From: Massilia violaceinigra
GTDB lineage: Bacteria > Pseudomonadota > Gammaproteobacteria > Burkholderiales > Burkholderiaceae_D
Length of the DNA: 64,000 nucleotides
Assembly: GCF_002752675.1 (NCBI RefSeq)
Contig: NZ_CP024608.1
Span: 6,138,001 to 6,202,000, forward strand
Direction: 5' to 3'
In this document: piece after piece, positions 19,457-26,638 of the stretch
Layout: every line of letters begins with the position of its first letter
How positions within the stretch are numbered: position 1 is the first letter of the stretch
The notes under the pieces: model-generated
What the model was told of the DNA's origin: nothing
What the model saw: the letters and a program-made list of their open reading frames with translations, nothing else
Database searches by the model: none
Translations under genes and position numbers: made by a program

Positions 19457-21076
19457 GTGACAACAATAGAAAAACCGAAGATTCTCGTCGTTAACGATGA
19501 CCCGGCCAGCCTGCTTGCATTGACCAGTCTGCTGGACCAGTGGGCCGACGAATCGGGCTATTCCGTCCTGTCGGCCCGCTCGGGCCAGGAAGCCTTGCGC
19601 CAGGTCCTCCTGCATGACTTCGCCGTGATCCTTCTCGACGTCAACATGCCCGGCATGGATGGCTTTGAAACGGCCGAAGCCATCCATCAGCGCGCGCGCT
19701 CGGCCGACATTCCGATCATCTTCGTCACCGCCTTCCTGGCCGACGAAATCGACCGCCTGAAAGCCTACCAGCGCGGCGCCGCCGATTTCCTGTTCACCCC
19801 GGTCATCCCGCAGATCCTGCATGCCAAGGTCCAGGTGTTCGTGGCGCTGGCCACCAAGAACGAGGAACTCAAGCGCCAGACGCACAAGCTGAGCCAGCGC
19901 ACCACCGAGCTGACCGCCACCAACAAGCGCCTCACCCGCGAAATGGAAGAGCGCCAGGCGGCCGAAGCGAAAAGCCACGCCAAGGATGAATTCCTGGCCA
20001 TGCTCGGGCACGAACTGCGCAACCCGCTGAGCGCCATCAGCAGCGCCGCCTCGCTGATCGGCCTGCCGGGCGCGCCCGCCGACACCGTCGGCCGCGCCAA
20101 GCAGATCATCCAGCGCCAGAGCCAGCACCTCTCGCGCATCGTCGACGACCTGCTCGACCTGTCGCGTGCCATGTCCGGCAAGATCTTGCTCGACAAGCAA
20201 ACCCTGGACGTCTCCGCCCTCGTCTCCGCCTGCCTGGAAACGTTCAAGGCCACCGGCCGCACCGGCAATTACCTGGTCAATGTCGACATGGAACCGGGCT
20301 GGGTCGACGGCGACCCGACCCGCCTCGAACAGATCGCCACCAACCTGATCGACAACGCCCTCAAGTACACCCCGCCCGGCGGCACCATCGACATTGCGGT
20401 GACCGACAGCGGCCAGGAAATCGTGCTCGAAGTGCGCGATACGGGGGTGGGCATTTCGGCCGAACTGCTGCCCCATGTGTTCGACGTCTTCGTACAGGGC
20501 AGCATCACGCTCGACCGCGCGCAAGGCGGCCTGGGCATCGGCCTGGCCCTGGTGCGGCGCCTGGTCGAGCTGCACGGCGGCAAGGTTTCAGCCCACAGCG
20601 AGGGCGCCAGCGCCGGCTCCACCTTCGTCATCCGCCTGCCGCGCGCGGCTCCCGTGGCGCCAAGCGCCAGTCCGGCCCCGGCCGCCTTGCCGCTTGACAG
20701 CAAGCCCGCCATCCTGTTGATCGAAGACAACGACGACGGCCGCGAAATGATGGCCACCATGCTCGGCGCCTACGGCTACCCGGTGCGCCATGCGGCCGAC
20801 GGCGTGCAGGGCGTGCAGATGGCGCGCAGCTTCCTGCCCGACGTCGCCCTGGTCGACATCGGCCTGCCCGGCATCGATGGCTATGAAGTGGCACGCCGCC
20901 TGCGCCAGGGCAGCGACACCCGCCACATCAAGCTGATCGCGCTGACCGGCTACGGCCTGGCCGACGACCAGCGGCGCGTGCTCGAAGCGGGCTTCGACAA
21001 GCACCTCGTCAAGCCGGTCGACATCGCCCACCTGCTCGACGCCATCGGCCAGTGCGCGGCCACTGCGGCCGAATAA
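19457..21076 (+). CDS. Receiver-HisKA-HATPase-receiver hybrid kinase
   Basis: A 539-residue soluble kinase with receivers at both ends. Receiver 1 (~7-125) has VVNDDPASLL and phospho-Asp in ILLDVNMPGMDG. A coiled linker leads to HisKA with His185 in AMLGHELRNP and HATPase with NLIDNALKYT, DTGVGI and GLGIGLALV. Receiver 2 (~415-530) has LIEDNDDGREM and LVDIGLPGIDG. The architecture suits a node that takes phosphate or protein signals through receiver 1. The GTG start follows AGGA and lies ~115 bp after a strong promoter. It converges with the hemerythrin gene 25 bp away. Confidence 0.9.
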   Translation: MTTIEKPKILVVNDDPASLLALTSLLDQWADESGYSVLSARSGQEALRQVLLHDFAVILLDVNMPGMDGFETAEAIHQRARSADIPIIFVTAFLADEIDRLKAYQRGAADFLFTPVIPQILHAKVQVFVALATKNEELKRQTHKLSQRTTELTATNKRLTREMEERQAAEAKSHAKDEFLAMLGHELRNPLSAISSAASLIGLPGAPADTVGRAKQIIQRQSQHLSRIVDDLLDLSRAMSGKILLDKQTLDVSALVSACLETFKATGRTGNYLVNVDMEPGWVDGDPTRLEQIATNLIDNALKYTPPGGTIDIAVTDSGQEIVLEVRDTGVGISAELLPHVFDVFVQGSITLDRAQGGLGIGLALVRRLVELHGGKVSAHSEGASAGSTFVIRLPRAAPVAPSASPAPAALPLDSKPAILLIEDNDDGREMMATMLGAYGYPVRHAADGVQGVQMARSFLPDVALVDIGLPGIDGYEVARRLRQGSDTRHIKLIALTGYGLADDQRRVLEAGFDKHLVKPVDIAHLLDAIGQCAATAAE

Positions 21077-21101
21077 ATTCCGGCCAGGCGCGGCGGCAGC
21101 C

Positions 21102-21560
21102 CTACATGGTTGCCGCCACCTCATCCTCGCGCAGCGCCATTTCCTCGGCCAGGGCGGCCAGGTCCAGCTTGTTTTTCTTCGCCTTCGGAAACATTTCCTT
21201 CTCCTCTTCCTGGACGTGGTGCGCGATCTGTTCCGACAGCACCTTCACCTTGGCGTCGTACAGTTCGTCTTCCGGGTCCATTTCCTGCAGCTGCGCGATC
21301 AGGTCTTTCGCGCTGGCATGCTCGACGATGGCCTCATCGACCAGTTCTTCATTGTCGCCGCTGGCCTCGCGTACGGCCGGATAGAAAATCTCTTCCTCGA
21401 TCGTGGCGTGCAGGGTCAGCGCGGTGCAAATCTGGTCGGCAATCTTTTTCTTGCGGTCATTGTCGTCCTCGCCCAGTGCCTCGTACTGCTTGAACAATTC
21501 TTCCACCTCGCGATGATCCTCGGTCAGCATTGCGATGGCATCCTTCTTTGTCGTGTTCAT
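21102..21560 (-). CDS. Hemerythrin HHE domain protein
   Basis: A 152-residue four-helix protein with HHE iron ligands spread as expected: MLTEDHREVEELF, TLHATIEEEIFYP, VEHASAKDLI and IAHHVQEEEKEMFP. A non-haem di-iron site of this type can bind oxygen, NO or act in iron/oxidative-stress handling. The ATG follows GAGGGAG. It is a single-gene unit, divergent from the DesK/NarX-like kinase (166 bp between starts) and convergent with the upstream hybrid kinase. The exact role is unknown; an oxygen or peroxide sensing or scavenging role fits the oxygen-responsive theme of the window. Confidence 0.9.
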   Translation of the reverse strand: MNTTKKDAIAMLTEDHREVEELFKQYEALGEDDNDRKKKIADQICTALTLHATIEEEIFYPAVREASGDNEELVDEAIVEHASAKDLIAQLQEMDPEDELYDAKVKVLSEQIAHHVQEEEKEMFPKAKKNKLDLAALAEEMALREDEVAATM

Positions 21561-21726
21561 GGAAAACTCCCTCATCTGATGAAAAAAGTGGCAGACAACC
21601 GAAGCGCCAGATTGTCTAAAAAGCCGGGCCCCGTATGTGCGGCACTTCACCGTCCGGGCCCGCGCGACGCCGCGACAAGCGCGCGCAAGCTGTTGTATGA
21701 TTTGGGAAACATTCTTAGAGCCCAGC

Positions 21727-22461
21727 ATGACCTTACCGCCCTCCCCCCAGACCGACACCGGACCGGACCCCCAGCCTGACCGGCGCAGTGCCGACCTGAC
21801 CGAACTGCTCGGCCACCTGACGACTTGCTGGGATGACGAACGACGCCTGCTGGCGCGCAAGCTGCACGACAGCCTGGGCTCATCGATGACGGCCCTGACC
21901 ATGCACCTGGCCCTGCTGACCCAGCAACTGCCCAAGGAAAAGGCGCTGCAGGACCGCACCGCCCAGATGAAGCAGCTCCTGATGACCATCATCAACACCA
22001 ACCGCGACATGCAGTTATCGCTGTGGAACGATAAGCTGGAGTTTCTTGGAATTAAATCGGCCATTGCCGAGCTGGTCAGCGATTTCGGCAAGGAGCACCA
22101 CCTGGTGGCGCGCTGCAGCCTGCCCGACGACGATGAAACCTATCCGCGCGAGCATGGCGTGGCCCTGCTGCGCGCCCTGGAAGAAGGTTTGCGCAATATT
22201 GCCGCGCATGCGAGTGCGACCGAAATCGATGTCATTCTTGACGATGGCGGCGACGAGATCATGCTCACGGTGCGCGACAATGGCGTGGGACTGGGCGATC
22301 GCTCGGGCGAGTCGTCCGGCTGCCACGGACTGCGCCTGCTGCGCGAGCGGGCCGCCTATCTGGGTGGCGCGCTGTCGGTGATGCCGGCCCAGCAGCGCGG
22401 CACGGTCATGACCCTGACCCTGCCCAAGGCGCCGGTTCCGCAAACGGCCGTCAGCCGATGA
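21727..22461 (+). CDS. NarX/DegS-type (HisKA_3) sensor histidine kinase
   Basis: A 244-residue cytoplasmic kinase without sensor or membrane domain. The HisKA_3 dimerisation/phospho-acceptor helix contains His47 in ERRLLARKLHDSLGSS. HATPase has EEGLRNIAAHA, VRDNGVGLG and a G2-type HGLRLLRERA box. Such kinases pair with NarL/FixJ regulators, none of which is adjacent. The start at 21727 is the first ATG after the divergent promoter region; upstream in-frame starts lack support. The 3' end lies 91 bp from the first PEP-CTERM paralogue, and decayed copies of this gene's 3' end recur between the paralogues. Confidence 0.85.
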   Translation: MTLPPSPQTDTGPDPQPDRRSADLTELLGHLTTCWDDERRLLARKLHDSLGSSMTALTMHLALLTQQLPKEKALQDRTAQMKQLLMTIINTNRDMQLSLWNDKLEFLGIKSAIAELVSDFGKEHHLVARCSLPDDDETYPREHGVALLRALEEGLRNIAAHASATEIDVILDDGGDEIMLTVRDNGVGLGDRSGESSGCHGLRLLRERAAYLGGALSVMPAQQRGTVMTLTLPKAPVPQTAVSR

Positions 22462-22480
22462 TGCCGTCAATTTGAGACGT

Positions 22481-22507
22481 GTCATTTTCGCCAGTGGCGG
22501 GAATGAC
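22481..22507. repeat. REP-like hairpin between kinase and first PEP-CTERM paralogue
   Basis: GTCATTTTCGCC and GGCGGGAATGAC around AGT form a 12-pair stem with two G-U pairs. A diverged copy recurs at 23336, in the same relation to the second paralogue. Confidence 0.75.
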
Positions 22508-22552
22508 AGGAACCGATGTTTAAACGCGTTCTTTTTGCGGGCGATAACCCTG

Positions 22553-23140
22553 TTACGCCTTGCGCGAGCGCCGACGTTTCGCCGCACCGAGCAGTGCAAT
22601 GCCGGCGCCCATCATCAGCCAGGTTTGCGGTTCCGGAACGGCGCTGATGGCAAACTTGGTCTCAGGGGTAAAGTGATACGTGTACACGGCCCCTCCCTGC
22701 GACGACCAATCGTTTTCATACACGGAATAGAACGAGCCGCCAGCCCGGTACGAATGCGTCGTCCGCGACCACCCACTGCCGTATTGCCCATATTCAGTCA
22801 CACTATAGGTGTCGAAAGCCAGTGCGGAACCGGGCGTAAAGGACACGTTGCTCAATCCACAGCGGCGAGCGCCTGTGCAATTCATGAAGGAACTGCCGTC
22901 AATGGTAAAGGAGGTCACTTCATTGCCGGAAAAGGTCCCGTTATGATCCAGATCCTCGGCGTAGAAGCGTCCCTTGAGCACGCGGTCTGGATCGAAGTCA
23001 CCATATTGCGGATAGGGATTCATCTCGGTGGCGTAGGATGGCAGAAACCCCGAATACGCCCAGTCGAATCCCTGCACTTCGGCGTTAGCCGACAGCGCGC
23101 ACCCCATCAAAGCCAACCCACACATCATTTTCTGAATCAT
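22553..23140 (-). CDS. PEP-CTERM array protein, copy 1
   Basis: A 195-residue exported protein. A signal peptide (MIQKMMCGLALMGCALSANA) is followed by VQGFDWAYSGFLPSY, a ~120-residue beta-rich domain and a PEP-CTERM tail (AVPEPQTWLMMGAGIALLG, then KRRRSRK). Mature landmarks shared by all five copies are FTGxFxAEDxDxNGxFS-like acidic turns (LKGRFYAEDLDHNGTF), a CTGARRC cysteine pair and TPGSALAF. Two conserved cysteines in the signal segment (MCGLALMGC) are unusual. It should be sorted by exosortase to the envelope or matrix. Function is unknown. Its promoter keeps only half of the box found at the other copies. Confidence 0.88.
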   Translation of the reverse strand: MIQKMMCGLALMGCALSANAEVQGFDWAYSGFLPSYATEMNPYPQYGDFDPDRVLKGRFYAEDLDHNGTFSGNEVTSFTIDGSSFMNCTGARRCGLSNVSFTPGSALAFDTYSVTEYGQYGSGWSRTTHSYRAGGSFYSVYENDWSSQGGAVYTYHFTPETKFAISAVPEPQTWLMMGAGIALLGAAKRRRSRKA

Positions 23141-23259
23141 TGCGTCGCTCTTTCTTCAGTTATTTTACAAGTTGCAATATTATTATTGAACAACGGAGAC
23201 GTATTGACGTTTTTGCAGCAATGGTGCGGCAAGCCGGCAGAGGTAAGTTGCGGGAAGAA

Positions 23260-23335
23260 GGCTTGCACAATACGGCCACGCTCGCCGGCGCGACCGACAT
23301 CAACCTGAGCCGATACTACCGTTGGCTTGAGACGT
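23260..23335 (+). pseudogene. Decayed 3' end of the HisKA_3 kinase gene
   Basis: Between copies 1 and 2 the DNA aligns with the end of the kinase gene at 21727-22461 and its 3' flank, including shared GAGCCGAT-like and TTGAGACGTGTCATTTTCGC stretches in the same order and distance to the next PEP-CTERM gene. It has no intact frame. It is best read as duplication debris; its left boundary is approximate. Confidence 0.55.
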
Positions 23336-23362
23336 GTCATTTTCGCCACTGGCAGAAATGAC
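23336..23362. repeat. Second copy of the REP-like hairpin
   Basis: GTCATTTTCGCC-ACT-GGCAGAAATGAC matches the hairpin at 22481 with a few changes, and lies the same distance from a PEP-CTERM stop. It was probably copied together with the gene. Confidence 0.7.
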
Positions 23363-23408
23363 GGGGAGCCGACCTGTAAACGGGACCTTTGTTGCGGCGT
23401 CTGCCCGA

Positions 23409-23999
23409 TTATGCGTTACGGGAGCGGCGGCGTTTGGCCGCGCCGAGCAGCGCAATGCCGGCGCCCAGCATCAGCCAGGTTTGCGGTTCCGGAACAGCGC
23501 TGATGGCAAACTTGGTCTCGGACGTAAAGTTATGCCTGTAGACGGATCCTCCGTTCGGATTCCAATCGGTTTCGTACACAGAATAGAACGAATCGTTAGC
23601 GCGGTACGAATGCACCGTCTGTTCCCACCATCCGGTGCCCCATTGCCCGGTTTGAGTCACACTATAGGTGTCGAAATTCAACACGGAACCGGGCGTATAC
23701 GAAAAGCCGCTCATTCCACAGCGGACCGAGCCTGTGCAGTTCAAGAAGGAGTTACCGTAAATGGTAAAGGAGATCAGTTCAGAGCCGGAAAAAGTTCCGT
23801 TGTGATCCCGATCCTCGGCGTAAAAGCGTCCCTTGAGCACGTAGTCCGGATCGAAAGGGCCATATTGTGGCTGAGGGCTACTCGCGGTAGAGAAAACCGG
23901 CACAAATCCCGAGTAGGACCAGTCGAATCCCTGCACTTGGGCGTGACTCGACAGGGCGCACCCCATCAGTGCCAAACCACACATCATTTTCTTCATCAT
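23409..23999 (-). CDS. PEP-CTERM array protein, copy 2
   Basis: A 196-residue paralogue close to copy 1: signal MMKKMMCGLALMGCALSSHA, then VQGFDWSYSGFVPVF, LKGRFYAEDRDHNGTFSGSE, the CTGSVRC cysteine pair, TYSVTQTGQWGTGWW and SVYETDW, ending in AVPEPQTWLMLGAGIALLG plus KRRRSRN. I start at the second ATG of the cluster (23999) because the AGGG ribosome site overlaps the first one at 24005; the same arrangement recurs in copies 3 to 5. It is most similar to copy 1 in the C-terminal half, so the two probably separated recently. Confidence 0.88.
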   Translation of the reverse strand: MMKKMMCGLALMGCALSSHAQVQGFDWSYSGFVPVFSTASSPQPQYGPFDPDYVLKGRFYAEDRDHNGTFSGSELISFTIYGNSFLNCTGSVRCGMSGFSYTPGSVLNFDTYSVTQTGQWGTGWWEQTVHSYRANDSFYSVYETDWNPNGGSVYRHNFTSETKFAISAVPEPQTWLMLGAGIALLGAAKRRRSRNA

Positions 24000-24017
24000 T
24001 TCCATCCCTTGACATTT

Positions 24018-24042
24018 ATTTTACAAATAGAAATCGTATCAA
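24018..24042 (-). promoter_or_regulatory. Conserved upstream box of PEP-CTERM copy 2
   Basis: On the minus strand, TTGATA and TTTGTAAAAT lie about nine bases apart just before the gene. The same pair recurs at copies 3, 4 and 5. It is probably the promoter or a regulator site for the array. Confidence 0.5.
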
Positions 24043-24202
24043 TAAAAGAAAAGGCTGTAATGGCTTTTTTTGTAACATTGCAATGATGTGCGCGATGGAC
24101 AGCCACGCCGCCCCCCCATGTTGGTACAGGACGATAACGCGCAGGCGCGCTTCGCGCCGCCTGGGGCCTGCCGCATGGCGGCGCCAGGCGCGACTTGCTG
24201 TA

Positions 24203-24781
24203 TTACGCCTTGCGCGAGCGGCGTTTGGCCGCGCCGAGCAGCGCAATGCCCGCGCCCATCATCAGCCAGGTTTGCGGTTCCGGAACAGCGCTGATGGCAA
24301 ACTTGGTCTGGGCGGTGACGCCATAGTCTTGCACCCTCCCGACAGACCAGTCGCTTTCGTAGGAAGTATAGAAGCGGCGGCCTGCCTCGAATCCGCGCGA
24401 CGTACGCGACCAGCCCTCGCGCCATACGCCGTACTCGACGGAGTCGTAGGCGTAAAAGCTCAACGCGCCACCCGGCGTGAACGAAAACTCGCTCAGCCCA
24501 CAGCGGCGCACACCCGTGCAGTTCATGAACGATTCACCGTAAATGGTGAAGGAGGTCACTTCCGCGGCGGAAAACACGCCATTCAGATCGCGGTCCTCGG
24601 CGAAGAAACGCCCCTTGAGCACGTGGTCGGGATTGAATTCGCCATACTTGGGCTCAGGATTCGTCTCCGACCCCCACGACGGTAAAAATCCGGTATACGC
24701 CCAGTCGAAGCCCTGCACCTCGGCATGGCTCGACAGCGCGCATCCCATCAGTGCCAGCCCACACATCAGTTTCTTGATCAT
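24203..24781 (-). CDS. PEP-CTERM array protein, copy 3
   Basis: A 192-residue paralogue. Signal MIKKLMCGLALMGCALSSHA, then EVQGFDWAYTGFLPSWGSE, EFNPDHVLKGRFFAEDRDLN, CTGVRRC, FTPGGALSFYAYDSVEYGVW, and the tail AVPEPQTWLMMGAGIALLG with KRRSRK. Compared with copies 1 and 2 the region before the tail is shortened (SDWSVGRVQDYGVTAQTKFA). The start is the second ATG, after AGGGA. The right flank carries a stub of the NADH dehydrogenase 3' end joined to a kinase remnant. Confidence 0.88.
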   Translation of the reverse strand: MIKKLMCGLALMGCALSSHAEVQGFDWAYTGFLPSWGSETNPEPKYGEFNPDHVLKGRFFAEDRDLNGVFSAAEVTSFTIYGESFMNCTGVRRCGLSEFSFTPGGALSFYAYDSVEYGVWREGWSRTSRGFEAGRRFYTSYESDWSVGRVQDYGVTAQTKFAISAVPEPQTWLMMGAGIALLGAAKRRSRKA

Positions 24782-24801
24782 TTGCATCCCTCGTTTGATT
24801 G

Positions 24802-24827
24802 ATTTTACAAAATTGCAAGCGTATCAA
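24802..24827 (-). promoter_or_regulatory. Conserved upstream box of PEP-CTERM copy 3
   Basis: TTGATA and TTTTGTAAAAT on the minus strand, ten bases apart, about 20 bp before the start. It is the same layout as at copies 2, 4 and 5. Confidence 0.5.
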
Positions 24828-24881
24828 TAAAGCAAGGTGACTGCAATGGCTTTTCATGTGATAGTGCGACGCCCGTACGAC

Positions 24882-25077
24882 AGCGCTTCAGGGCAGCGTT
24901 AGCTGGGGCGGTGGCAGGGACGGCATCAGGCCGACATTGCGCGAGAACGACCTGGGGCCTGGGGAAGAACCGGGCGCACCGTCCGGCCGCCACGGCCTGC
25001 ACCTGCTGCGCGAGCGCGCCCGCGACTTGAGCGGGGCGCTGTCGGCGATGCCGGGCAGCCACGTGGCACGGCAATGA
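24882..25077 (+). pseudogene. Duplication scar: NADH dehydrogenase stub fused to kinase 3' remnant
   Basis: The first ~20 bp (CAGCGCTTCAGGGCAG) match the antisense 3' end of the gene at 26639-27937 and its flank. From about 24901 the plus strand reads as a decayed C-terminus of the HisKA_3 kinase: LREND in place of VRDNG, then SGRHGLHLLRERARDLSGAL in place of SGCHGLRLLRERAAYLGGAL, and AMPG for VMPA, ending at a TGA at 25075. The two pieces meet near 24900, marking a tandem-duplication breakpoint. No start or ATPase N-terminus remains. Confidence 0.75.
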
Positions 25078-25144
25078 CGCCCGGCCCGAGACGCGCCCGG
25101 CGGCAGGCAGGTCCGTTGACCTGCCCAGGAACGCAACTACCCGG

Positions 25145-25741
25145 TCACGCCTTGCGCGAGCGGCGCCGCTTTGCCGCGCCGAGCAGCGCAATGCCGGCAC
25201 CCATCATCAGCCAGGTTTGCGGCTCCGGAACGGCGCTGATGGCACTGATGGCAAACTTGGTCTCGGGTTTAAACACATAGCTGTACGAGCGCGCCCCGGA
25301 CATCGACCAATCGTTTTCGGTCACGGAATAGAATTCGGATCCAGTCCGGTACGAATTCGTATATCGCGACCACCCGCTGCCCCATTGCCCATATTCAGAG
25401 GTGTCAAAGGCATCGAAATTCAATACCGAACCGGGGGTATACGAAAACGTGGTCAGTCCGCAGCGTTCTGGCGCTTTGCAGTCCAGCTTGGATTGCCCGC
25501 CGATCGAAAAGGACGTCACTTCCGACAGTGAAAAACTGCCGTTCTTGTCGAGATCCTCGGCAAAGAAGCGCCCAGTGAACGTGGTGCTCGGATCAAAGTC
25601 GCCATCTTCTCCCCAAGGAGTCATCTCGCTGGACCAGTGCGGCGTAAAGCCCGAAAACGTCCAGTCGAATCCCTGCACCGCGGCCTGGCTCGACATCGCA
25701 CATCCCATCAACGCCAGCCCGCACATCAGTTTCTTCACCAT
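25145..25741 (-). CDS. PEP-CTERM array protein, copy 4
   Basis: A 198-residue paralogue and the most divergent in the middle: VKKLMCGLALMGCAMSSQA signal, AVQGFDWTFSGFTPHWSSE, TFTGRFFAEDLDKNGSFS, a cysteine pair written CKAPERC, and SGWSRYTNSYRTGSEFYSV. The tail is AVPEPQTWLMMGAGIALLG plus KRRRSRK. A nine-base tandem duplication just before the tail gives AISAISAVPEP. The second ATG (25741) is used as start, following AGGGA. Confidence 0.88.
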   Translation of the reverse strand: MVKKLMCGLALMGCAMSSQAAVQGFDWTFSGFTPHWSSEMTPWGEDGDFDPSTTFTGRFFAEDLDKNGSFSLSEVTSFSIGGQSKLDCKAPERCGLTTFSYTPGSVLNFDAFDTSEYGQWGSGWSRYTNSYRTGSEFYSVTENDWSMSGARSYSYVFKPETKFAISAISAVPEPQTWLMMGAGIALLGAAKRRRSRKA

Positions 25742-25763
25742 TTTCATCCCTATATCTACCGTT

Positions 25764-25789
25764 ATTTTACAAAGTTGTAATTATATCAA
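25764..25789 (-). promoter_or_regulatory. Conserved upstream box of PEP-CTERM copy 4
   Basis: TTGATA and TTTGTAAAAT on the minus strand with the same spacing as at copy 3. Confidence 0.5.
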
Positions 25790-25951
25790 TATAAGAGAAA
25801 AGATACAATGGCGCTTTTTTTAACAGCGGCGCGCTGCGCCGCCACGGCTTCAGCGCCGCTTCCCGTGAGGCGCTGGGCGCAACGACATCATGCCGGGACC
25901 TTGCGCGGCAACGGCAGGCGCTACCGGCGATGCCGGCCCGGCAAGACCCTG

Positions 25952-26530
25952 TCAAACCTTGCGCGAGCGGCGGCGTTTTACCGCACCGAGCAGCGCAATG
26001 CCGGCACCGAGCATCAGCCAGGTTTGCGGTTCCGGAACCGCGCTGATGGCAAATTTGGTCTGCTCGGTGATGTGATGGGAGTACCCGTCCGCGCCCGACC
26101 CGCTTTCGCGGTAGGTGTAGAAGCCTCTAGCTGTCCGGAAACCGCGCGTGGTGATGCTTCGTACGCCGTTGTCGTGCCGGTAGTCAACGGTGTCGAAGGC
26201 CGAAAAGGTCAACGCGCCACCAAGGGTGAACGAAAAATTGTCGACGAAACATGTGCGCTCACCCGTGCAGTCCATGAACGATTGACCGTCAATGGTAAAG
26301 GAAGTAAGTTCCGCGACCGAAAAAACGCCATTCTTATCGCGGTCGTCGGCGAGGAATCGGCCCTTGAGCACGAGATTGGGATCGAATTCGCCATACTCGG
26401 GCTGAGGATTGGACGACGACGAATACGATGGCAAGAAGCCGGTATACGACCAGTCGAATCCCTGTACTTCGGCCTGGCTCGACAGCGCGCATCCCATGAG
26501 CGCAAGTCCACACATCATTTTCTTGATCAT
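25952..26530 (-). CDS. PEP-CTERM array protein, copy 5
   Basis: A 192-residue paralogue: MIKKMMCGLALMGCALSSQA signal, EVQGFDWSYTGFLPSYSS, EFDPNLVLKGRFLADDRDKN, the pair CTGERTC followed by FVDNF instead of GLS, and TLGGALTFSAFDTVDY. The tail is AVPEPQTWLMLGAGIALLG plus KRRRSRK. It is the promoter-proximal end of the array and lies 108 bp from the stop of the NADH dehydrogenase-like gene on the same strand, so read-through from that gene is possible. Confidence 0.88.
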   Translation of the reverse strand: MIKKMMCGLALMGCALSSQAEVQGFDWSYTGFLPSYSSSSNPQPEYGEFDPNLVLKGRFLADDRDKNGVFSVAELTSFTIDGQSFMDCTGERTCFVDNFSFTLGGALTFSAFDTVDYRHDNGVRSITTRGFRTARGFYTYRESGSGADGYSHHITEQTKFAISAVPEPQTWLMLGAGIALLGAVKRRRSRKV

Positions 26531-26552
26531 TTGCATTCCTTTATTTTCAACG

Positions 26553-26578
26553 ATTTAACAAAGTTACAAACATATCAA
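26553..26578 (-). promoter_or_regulatory. Conserved upstream box of PEP-CTERM copy 5
   Basis: TTGATA and TTTGTTAAAT on the minus strand, one base off the version at the other copies. Confidence 0.45.
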
Positions 26579-26638
26579 CCAAACAATGGCGGCGCCATGG
26601 CTTTTCGCACAATGTTACGGGCGTTATGCCGCAGCGCT

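Noticed and set aside
22553..26530. Array proteins as lipoproteins because of the LMGC motif
   Set aside because: Met at -2 is a poor lipobox residue and a good signal peptidase I site (SSxA) follows six residues later; the PEP-CTERM tail already gives an anchoring route.
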